Below, piece after piece: positions 56,329 through 64,000 of a stretch of DNA of 64,000 nucleotides; positions within the stretch are counted from its first letter, which is position 1; every line of letters starts with the position of its first letter. The DNA comes from Cryptomeria japonica (lineage: Eukaryota; Streptophyta; Pinopsida; Cupressales; Cupressaceae): NCBI RefSeq assembly GCF_030272615.1, contig NC_081410.1, positions 510,941,442-511,005,441 of the forward strand, written 5' to 3'. The notes under the pieces are model-generated. The model ran no database searches. It saw only the letters and a list, made by a program, of their open reading frames with translations, and was not told the origin of the DNA. The translations under genes were made by a program, and so were the position numbers.

Positions 56329-57513
56329 TGTTGGCATTTTTGATGTTTATGTTGTGATTGTCATTGATGGACACACACTTTCTTTGAGATCACTTTCTTT
56401 GTATGAGTTATGCTCAACCGGTATTTGTTCCAAACTCGTATTATGTATTATAGTCTTTAGGCTATCGGTGTTTTGCAGAAAGTGTTTACCGATCTCAAGT
56501 GGTATGAAGACCTCAAGCGGTTCAAAGATCTCAAGCGGAGCAAAGAAACTGAAGTGACAGTTATCATTTTCCCAGCCTTCATTTTTGGACAACTGGTAAT
56601 CGGTTTTATTTTTGAACCGGTATTACTCTGTGATGAGTTACCAACCAGTAATTGGTAAAGTTGTATGAACAGGTAATACTCTGTGATGAGTTACCAACCG
56701 TATTTTTGTGATGAGTTACCATCCACCGACACTTTGATGGTGATTTGTGCCATGTTATCAAATGTGTCTAGATGCAATGAAACTAGGAACTTGCAATGTA
56801 ATTCTATTGGACTGACATGAAATCAGATTCCTTCTTAAGGACATCATGTCTAGGGTTTTAGGGGAGGTAGCTATTAGGGTTTTTGGTGGTTGATGAGTTT
56901 TTGTATGTGCGATCTTAGAAGAGAAGATCAAGTCTATGTGCTGTAACAGAGTGTGGATTTACTGAAGACTGAAGTAATGTTGAAATGCATTAACAATGAC
57001 CTATCATGGATCTAACGAAGTAGACTGTGCTATTTGCTAGATCATTCACTTGTTGATTACTCACATCTTTGACAAGTCTAAAACCCTTAACCGGGTAGGC
57101 CCAAAAAAGCCTTTGTAAATCCTCTAACAAGATGGCTCACATTTGTGGATCTGAAATCCTCTCACAAGGTAGTCTTTAATTGGACTTATCTCCTAACAAA
57201 GATTGAGATTCCTAATAGGATCTGTTCTAGTAAAGAACATTTTATGACCTCAACCGGTCTGGTTACTATTTTGCAGATAGTTACTTGTGAGTTTCATCTC
57301 ACCGTGGTTTTTCCCATTTGGGTTTCCATGTCAAAATATCATGTTATGGTGATTGTGCTTCTGTGGGTGAATGCCTTATTTGCTGTTTGGTTTGCATTTG
57401 TGTTAACCGGTTTGTTAGTAGAAGTGTTATACTGGTTTACTGCTAAATTGTTTAAGTGTTTAAGTTCAGTATTTATTGGTATACTAATTCATCCCCCCTC
57501 TTAGTATTCATTA
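56329..57513 (+). repeat. Copia-N1 3' LTR
   Basis: 1,185 bases from TGTTGGCATT to TTCATTA (CA end decayed). Aligns to 49798-50985 with differences at several percent. Hairpin at 57304-57329. Confidence 0.93.
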
Positions 57514-57518
57514 GTTAC
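57514..57518. repeat. Target-site duplication GTTAC, right copy
   Basis: Second copy; Gypsy-2 ORF1 resumes with TTACCC, as in Gypsy-1. Confidence 0.95.
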
Positions 57519-60500
57519 TTACCCAATGTTAATAAGAGAGGGTTACCTTCCTAATACTCCTATATATCACCATTACCCCCAATTGTAGCTAGATAGAGGC
57601 CAAAGAAATCATTGGATTGTCAATGATTTCTTCATTTTTGCAGTTTTCAGATCCATTGAGGAAGATTTTAGTAAGAGGATATCTCCAAAAGATGACAAAG
57701 AGATTAGGCATTTTGGAAGCTATTTTACTTAATTTAAGACATTTACATATATAAGGGTTGCAGGGTGCAAAGTGCCTCCATACATATTGCCCAGATATCC
57801 TTGTGATCATCTTATTGTTTTGGAACTATGCCAACAGGTGGCAGATGCCCATAACTTGATAAAGATAAAACATAAACCCTACTTTCATCTCCCAATTCTA
57901 CTAGGGGCCCACTCTTGCTCAGATATGAAAGTAGTGAAATAAATTGAAGCTGAGTTGCTTGAGTTCTCTTTGGACCTTCTACACATTGATAGGGGTAAAT
58001 TTGACCCGATTGGCACATTTAACAAAGTCATGGGCTCCCACTTCACTCATGTGCCGAGCCTTGAAGATCACTGGGCCAATTGCATAGATGAGCTCATGAG
58101 GTCTGAGTGAGAGATTATTGTAGATTAAGTTTGGACCTTTTACTAGACGCTTTGAATTTATGGGTCATAGACCAACTTAAGGCCTACAAGGATGAGAATG
58201 TGTTGCACCCTTTGTATGAGAAGAAGAAATCTTTTGATGTTCCTATTTACAATGTTGATTCCTATCTAGTTGAGTAGGAAAATTTGGATTTGAGAGCTAA
58301 ATATGTATTGTTTTGGACTAAGCAATGGATGGGGAATCCTTATGACGTACTCCTGGTTCCCTTGATTGAGACTCCATCTCAGTAGAAGACACCTCCACCT
58401 CCCAAAGTAAAGAAAAATCATGGTGCTTCCTCTTCCAAGAAATACTCTCTACCTAGGAATCCAACTTGTCATGCCACATCATATGTGGAGCATCTCTCAT
58501 CGATGGTGCACAAATAGATGAAACAAAAGGTATAGATCAAGCTACACCTTCTTCTTCTACTCCTCAATTTGGCAAGAGAAAAGGACAACGTAGTGTCCTT
58601 TAGGGCCTATTACTTCTTCAATTCATCAAAGGAATAGGTTTGCAATAGCTAGAGAGAAAGGAGAAGGTAGACCTTCCCCCATTGAGACAATGAGGGTATT
58701 CAAAAGGTTAAAGAAGCATAAGGGAGTCCCTTCTATCAACATCATAAGGGACTAGTTTGAAGAAGAAGAAAGGTACTTGGGACCTCAACTAATCAGAAGG
58801 AAGTAATCAAGGGTCGAATATGAGAAACCACAATCTAAAGGCCCTTCTTTGCAAACTCTTGATACCACACAAGCTCCAACATTTCAACAAGAAAATCCAT
58901 TGATTTCCTCTATGGAGCCCTCCTCTCAGGACCCACATAATGACACAATCCATATATAAATAGACATAGATCCAGAGTCTGTGAAGGAGAAGGATTCAAA
59001 ACAATTTCCCCATGAGGAAGATGAGGGAGAAAATTTGGGTACCAAGGAGTCAAATCTCAAGGTATAGATAAAAAATGTGGAGGTCCTTGATAAACAACAT
59101 AAACAAGTGTCTCATGTTGTCACACCTAATACTGAAATTTTTGATAAGGATATGAAGGATAATTTTCTATCCATGCTTGGGAGATATTTTAAAGAAGCAA
59201 GAGAGGAAAATCTGGAAATACTCCCTCCCAACTCTCAGTAGCTAGAGTAGAAAAAAAGTTGAAACTCAGGATGACAAGACTGCTATGGGTAGGCCAACAC
59301 AACAAAAAATAGCAGAGGAATAAGTACAACAACAAACATCTACTGAGGAACAAAGGATGTTATGGAGGAACATCGAGAGGAGAGAGAAGAGCGATAACAT
59401 GAAGAGAAGGAAAGTGATTTACAAGTAACAAATGCTGGTACCAACTCCATCCCTCCTTGGCTTGCATGCTTCATAGCTCATAGGAGAAGAATGTATAAGG
59501 AGGTGATCAAAACAAATTTCTCCATATTGGAGAAATTTTTTAAAAATCCTAAAAACAAGAAACGAGCTCTCAAGCTGGCCTTTGTATCATTAGATGAATC
59601 TAGACTTCGAAAGGCCCAAATTGCTATCCCACAGACCGACAAACTTGAGTCAGAGATGACCGAAGAAGATTGCCGAATTCAGGAGGTAGATCTTGGTAAA
59701 AAGAATAAAAGAGAAAGACATTATTTGAGAAAAGATATAGATACCATTTTTCGCCAGATGGACAAGGAGGAGCAGACCAAGGAAGAGTTAAAGGCACAAA
59801 ATGTTGAGTTGAAGAATATATCAACCAACTTATAGGTCAAATTATTTCCATGGTTCTATCATCAAGAATTTAGGCTATCCTCACCCAAGGTTTGTCTATG
59901 GTTAGTATAATCAAATATTGTTGTATTCTTGCATCTATAAGTTGTAGAGAAAAGATTGAAAAATTGGGAGAGGATGTGACTCACCAAGTTTTGTCTAACT
60001 GCAACCAATTGCAGGCTCAAATAATTGTTTTGAATGATTTATTGCAAGGGAGTGGAAAAGAAGAAATAAATATTCAGAATTATATCCATTTATGAGAAGA
60101 TTATCTCCTAGTTTTGAGGAAAATAAAGAAAAGTGATATGCAATTGTTACACGAGAAAGTAATTTTGGAGGAATATGCTGATAGGGAGATAGTAGTAGAG
60201 TGGATAAGAGCTACAAAAATGGTAATAAAGGAATACACCAAGGCTCGAGGTAAAATCTTTGATCAAATCAATTTTATTCATTCTTTATCATCCCGCATTG
60301 AGGAATTCATTGAAGGCTTGCACGAGACTATCCCATATGGGAAACTAAATCAAGAAGCTGCTACAATTGTGATTCAGTCCTTTAAAGATAAAATGTATAA
60401 CAACAGTTCCTTGTAGGTGACTGGGGAGATGATGGCTACAAAGAAACATCTGGAGACAATGCAAGTAGAGCTATCTCAGTTAGCAGATGCAAATAAGAAG

Positions 60501-60530
60501 TCTCGGTCCTTTGTAAAAATCTAGTAATAA
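57514..60530 (+). pseudogene. Gypsy-2 ORF1, third segment
   Basis: Collinear with Gypsy-1 24487-27576. Middle region FSKRISPKDDKEIRHFGSYF, YPCDHLIVLELCQQV, LLEFSLDLLHIDRGKFDP. Then the Pro/Ser/Glu region (IETMRVFKRLKKHKGVPSIN, EEDEGENLGTKES). Then the best-preserved part, 59491-59835: EVIKTNFSILEKFFKNPKNK, RLRKAQIAIPQTDKLESEM, DIDTIFRQMDKEEQTKEELK. The helical end follows (GEDVTHQVLSNCNQLQAQII, REIVVEWIRATKMVIKEYTK, IVIQSFKDKMYNNSSL). Many stops. The conserved helical C-terminus suggests a structural or scaffold role, but no function is known to me. Confidence 0.7.
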
Positions 60531-61760
60531 AACTCAAGTATACAAAGACCCCGGATGTAAAGGATTTGCAGGTAGTTTTTTAAAGTTTTGAGCAATATTT
60601 TCCCTTTAAAATTTAAATTTCATTTTTAATAAAGTTTCTAAAAATAGCTAAACTTTCAATTTACTTGACAAGTCTCTTCCTTATAATTAAGGTTTCATGA
60701 TCAAATCATCAAATACAATACTATGTTATCAAACTTCAGTTCTCCAACATAGAACTCCCAGTTTGGTGGGGTCAGGTCTGAAAAGCAGAGGGATTTTCAT
60801 TCATTATTTTCCAAGTCCAAAACCTCCAATTAACTCTTAGTTAAACACATGAAGCTAATTGATCAATAGCAGAATCATTTTTGTGCATTCCCGCGAGTAA
60901 AATATAGTTGGTTACCGACAATTTGAAACAGTGGATTTGGCACTTGTTTTGCATGGAATCAACTGCCCATATCAATTGTTTAGGGATCTTAAGTTTCAAT
61001 TTAGACTTGTTTTTCTTCTATTTTTGAGTCAGTTTTATTTAGTTTCAGGTGGTAATTTTGCCCAGAAACCCTAGTTTTGGGCTAGGATATTTTCAGTTTC
61101 AAACTCTATATGAACCTCTTTATTGTTTGTAATAGAGCTTGGATTTTTGGCATATATATTCATTGAGATATTAATGTAGTTTTAGTCTGATATTTCTATC
61201 AAAATTGTGTTGAATGTGAATGAAGTTTGTTCATGTTCTGGTATCTCAGTTTTGTGCTTAATGATTCAAACAACTTACATAGATGGAATTGTTGATCATT
61301 GAATGATTTGTAAGCAATGAATAAACTAGGTACAACAAATTTTTAAAGATGTATATTAGGAAATTTGTCTTGCCTGTGTGCATTCAACTTGGCTATGCAA
61401 TGTGATGGGTTATGAATATGATTGTGGTATTATTTATTCCTTTCATGATTACATCATATTCACGTGAATTGTGTTGATCTGATTTATGCATATGTGGTTT
61501 GTTGCTGTAGGTCTACCTTCCATGCTTTGAATTATTCATCGTTTAACATTGTTTGTTAGGGTTTCATTGTTTTCATAGATTAATTGTCTCTAAACTCCAC
61601 ATCTTTTGCACTTTTTTATAATATCTGGTAGCATAGAATAGCTAGCATAAACTATTATTTTCAGATTTGCATCATACATATATATTTTCAAAAATACAAA
61701 AAAAATTGTGCATGTTAGAGAAAGATTGTTATATTTTCAGTCATAAAACCAACAGGCTCC
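60531..61760 (+). other. Gypsy-2 spacer, conserved with Gypsy-1
   Basis: AT-rich, no ORF; collinear with Gypsy-1 27577-28560. One block of about 60 bases (61500-61560) is absent from Gypsy-1. It may hold a leader or promoter for the gag-pol unit; no specific signal was identified. Confidence 0.6.
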
Positions 61761-61775
61761 CTTGTTTATGACACA

Positions 61776-62572
61776 TTGGTTCCTAATGATCCATCCTACA
61801 TAGCTAAGACCTATCCTTTTAGAACCTTGGAGCATACTTCATGTGCTTTTCAAGAGAGGAGTTTTTTTGTAGATCTACTGTTGTTGGCCGTGCTAACATC
61901 CCTTTCAATAGGTACTATAACCTTGCCTATTAAGGTAGGACCTATTATTTCACTTACACGTATTCAAGTCATGCCTGATAGTCTTACTTACAATCTTCTG
62001 TTAGGACGACCTTATATTCATAGTCTGCATGCTATCTTTTCACTCTTCATCACCCATTCAAATTCATTTATAACAAGATGTATACTTTGCATCTTGATAC
62101 TAATTTACAAGAATGTTTACAAAATTCATCTGATTCTAAATCTCCCTCACACACTTCTACTTCTTCTACTACTCAAGATGAAACACCATCTCCTCTTGAA
62201 GATAATTCTTCATCTAAAGAGGTACTCTTAGATGAAAATTTGGGGCCCTTAGATTTTACACCTTCTTTCATAGGAGAATACAAAGTCCCCCCAATAGAGC
62301 TTGAGACTAAAAAGGAGCATGGTATGCTTGAAACTAAAAAGAAACCCACTTTATCTAATCAACTTAGTAACAATTTTGTGGTTGCTTCAAAATCCAACAC
62401 TTCTACTTCATCTACTTATGACATTGAAACTTATGAGGCTTCCCCAATCTTTACGGAGATGGCTTCGCTTTATGGTCTTGGTTTTCATACCTTAGCTAAG
62501 AGTGGATATAATGGCAATGGTTGTGGCACAAATAAACAAGGGATAAAGGTTCCTTTAGAGAATTATATTTAG
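61776..62572 (+). pseudogene. Gypsy-2 protease tail and G-patch domain
   Basis: Starts with the segment shared with Gypsy-1 (YIAKTYPFRTLEHTS, FQERSFFVDLL). After about 61890 it reads TITLPIKVGPIISLTRIQVM and LTYNLLLGRPYIHSLHAI, the C-terminal half of a gypsy protease; the catalytic Asp half and all of gag are missing. After a frameshift near 62045, a Ser/Thr/Glu linker leads to a G-patch-like motif at about 62467-62560 (LYGLGFHTLAKSGYNGNG, GTNKQGIKVPLE). G-patch domains bind RNA or helicases and are known between protease and RT in some plant gypsy elements and in betaretroviruses. Confidence 0.75.
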
Positions 62573-63173
62573 GAGACATATTTTGGACTTGGATGTAATC
62601 CCTCTAAGCTCACCAAAGAATCAAAGAGATCATCCCTCAATGTCAATGTTGTCTTTTCATCTTACTCTCTTTCTTTGATACATCCTCAATTAATAGATTC
62701 TGACTCTCATCTACCTTCCCTTAATATATTTTCTACTGATGATTCATTGGCTGAGTTCTTAGGAGTCTATGATAATATTCCTCATTATCACCATAATCAT
62801 GGATTTCCTTATTGTTTAAATGATGAGGCATACTTTGGGAAAGATACAAAATTAAAGAGTGATAATGAGAGATGATTCATGATTTCCCTCACCTAATGGA
62901 TGTTCCCCAATAAAGTAACCTTCTTGTGAGGGATACCATTGATGTTAAAATGGATCCTTACAATGATGAGAAAATCATAAAGATTGGGAAGTGTTTAAGA
63001 GATGATGAACAAGATGAGTATTCTTGTCTATTATGTGAATTCCTTGAAATACTTTCTTAGAATTATTTAGATATTCCTGAAATTGACCTTTAGATTGTGA
63101 CTCACAACATTGTATTGATTTTTTTATGCTGAACCTATGAAGTAGAAGATTAGGAAGATGAATCCCAACCTTG
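62573..63173 (+). pseudogene. Gypsy-2 linker between G-patch and RT
   Basis: Decayed reading: DSDSHLPSLNIFSTDDSLAE, DDEQDEYSCLLCEFLEI, NYLDIPEIDL. The last two resemble the FAWDY-type segment before RT in this lineage. Several stops and frameshifts. Confidence 0.6.
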
Positions 63174-63846
63174 CTTGTTAAAGTTGAAATAGAAAAACTT
63201 CGAGAAGTTGGCTTTATTCGCTCTATTGATTACTCTCCTTGGATTTCGAATATTGTTGTGGTTTCCAAACAAGATAATAAGAGTAGAATGTGCACTAACT
63301 TTCAAGATATCAATTAGGCTTCTTTAAAGGATTATTTTCTTCTTCCAAACATTGATATGATAGTTGATTCTACTATTGGTCATGCTTTATTGTCTTTTAT
63401 GGATGGTTTTTCTAGATACAACCAAATCTTTATTAATCCTAAAGATCAATATAAAAATTCTTTTACAACTCCTTGGGGTGTGTTTTGTTGGGTTGTGATG
63501 CCTTTTGGATTGAAAAATGTTGCTGCCACTTATCAACATTCTATGACCCTTATATTTTATGATTATATGCATAAAATATTGCAAGATTATGTTGACTATA
63601 TCCAAGCTAAGTATACGTCTTTCCAAGACCACATTAGGATCCTTCGCCAAATTATTGAAATAATTCATAAGTATAACATGTGCTTGAATCCCCAAAAATG
63701 TGTTTTTTTGTGTGAATAGTGGAAAACTATTAGGATTCATTATTTTGCATCTTGGTATTGAGGTGGATGCAAAGAAAATAGACACCATTGTGATAATGCC
63801 ACCTCCTTGAAATATCTCTCAATTGTGAAGATTACAAGGAAAAATT
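63174..63846 (+). pseudogene. Gypsy-2 reverse transcriptase
   Basis: LVKVEIEKLREVGFIRSIDY, SPWISNIVVVSK, a stop near 63316, LLPNIDMIVD, SFMDGFSRYNQIFI (first Asp), WGVFCWVVMPFGLKNVAATY. The catalytic box reads DYVDYIQAK where YVDD is normal, so the second Asp is Tyr. Then MCLNPQKCVF and, after a break near 63719, GIEVDAKKID and MPPP. It fades near 63846. This RT differs from that of Gypsy-1 (IYMDDLTIFSK) and belongs to another gypsy branch. Confidence 0.85.
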
Positions 63847-64000
63847 GGACGTGACTAATCTAGCTCCAAAACGACTCACTAACCTTCATGTTATATACTT
63901 TTCTGAAAAATGAAAAATGCAGCTAATTTTGTCGAGCACCACCAAGATCCATACTTTTTGAGTAAATTTCATCTTATGTGGAAATTGTGACTTTTTGGAG
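63847..64000. other. End of window, nothing recognised
   Basis: After QGKIG the RT reading is lost; the last 150 bases have no motif I recognise. Confidence 0.4.

Larger units (their letters stand above)
49798..57513 (+). mobile_element. Copia-N1: copia-type element with pol replaced by an unknown ORF
   Basis: 7,716 bases with two LTRs of about 1.19 kb, initiator-Met-like primer site, polypurine tract and a GTTAC target duplication. The LTRs have the same signature sequences as the copia elements here. The first ORF is a coiled-coil and zinc-knuckle protein like the C-terminal part of Copia-3 Gag. The second, at about 52759-56049, has no similarity I can see to protease, integrase, RT or RNase H. 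It is therefore non-autonomous and carries cargo. Both outer LTR ends have lost a base of the canonical TG...CA (TA at 49798 and TA at 57513). Confidence 0.93.
45046..64000 (+). mobile_element. Gypsy-2: second Tat-like gypsy element, interrupted twice
   Basis: ORF1 and the following spacer match Gypsy-1 block by block. The downstream part is different: protease tail, G-patch and RT of another gypsy lineage. ORF1 is split by Gypsy-N2 (45410-49206) and Copia-N1 (49798-57513); removal of each insert plus one target duplication restores alignment with Gypsy-1. The RT decays near 63846 and the rest is outside or unrecognisable. Confidence 0.83.

Noticed and set aside
1-64000. tRNA genes suggested by TGGTATCAGAGC matches
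   Set aside because: Only the 3'-end complement is present next to LTRs; these are primer binding sites, not tRNA genes.

Overview
This window looks like intergenic DNA from a large plant nuclear genome. I found no host gene, tRNA, rRNA or CRISPR array. Almost everything is LTR retrotransposon sequence: Ty1/copia elements (order gag, protease, integrase, RT, RNase H; initiator-tRNA-Met primer sites of the TGGTATCAGAGC type) and Ty3/gypsy elements of plant type. The density, the nesting and the many old, broken copies suggest a gymnosperm such as a conifer, but that is inference; a seed plant is all that can be claimed firmly.

Layout. (1) 1-14275: Copia-1, a nearly complete copia element whose 5' LTR is cut by the window edge. 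Its RT is split by Gypsy-N1 (3723-11530, minus strand, target duplication GAAAT). Gypsy-N1 is the youngest element, with almost identical LTRs and one intact 1142-codon gag-type ORF, but no RT, RNase H or integrase. (2) 14276-17426: unassigned DNA, then the 3' end of an old minus-strand copia element (Copia-2). (3) 17427-23772: Copia-3, with a 5' LTR, a gag carrying a coiled coil and several zinc knuckles, and a pol truncated inside RNase H. (4) 23773-45045: Gypsy-1, an old Tat-like gypsy element with an extra long ORF1, gag, protease, an archaeal-type RNase H, RT, RNase H and integrase. Its tail is split by Copia-4 (36822-44277, target duplication GTATG), whose gag-pol is one frame with only three stops. 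(5) 45046-64000: Gypsy-2, which shares ORF1 and the following non-coding stretch with Gypsy-1 but then switches to a different protease, G-patch and RT module. Its ORF1 is split by Gypsy-N2 (45410-49206, target duplication CATAT, gag plus protease only) and by Copia-N1 (49798-57513, target duplication GTTAC).

The best candidate for something undescribed is Copia-N1. It has copia LTRs, primer site and polypurine tract and a coiled-coil/zinc-knuckle Gag-like protein, but protease, integrase and RT are replaced by a decayed ORF of about 1,100 codons that I cannot assign to a family, ending in a long Glu/Lys helix. Together with Gypsy-N1 and Gypsy-N2 it makes three pol-less but mobilised elements in 64 kb, which would need enzymes supplied in trans.

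Several nucleic-acid signals cut across the elements. The copia LTRs share a hairpin with a compensatory base change, an array of short CCTTAACNGGG-like palindromes, and clustered polypurine-like tracts. Gypsy-N1 repeats one GC-rich palindrome in its LTRs and leader. The shared Gypsy-1/Gypsy-2 tail carries a run of GGGGAT/ATCCCC hairpins. The hexamer ACCGGT is strongly enriched in all copia elements and in Gypsy-N2, and absent from the other gypsy sequence.
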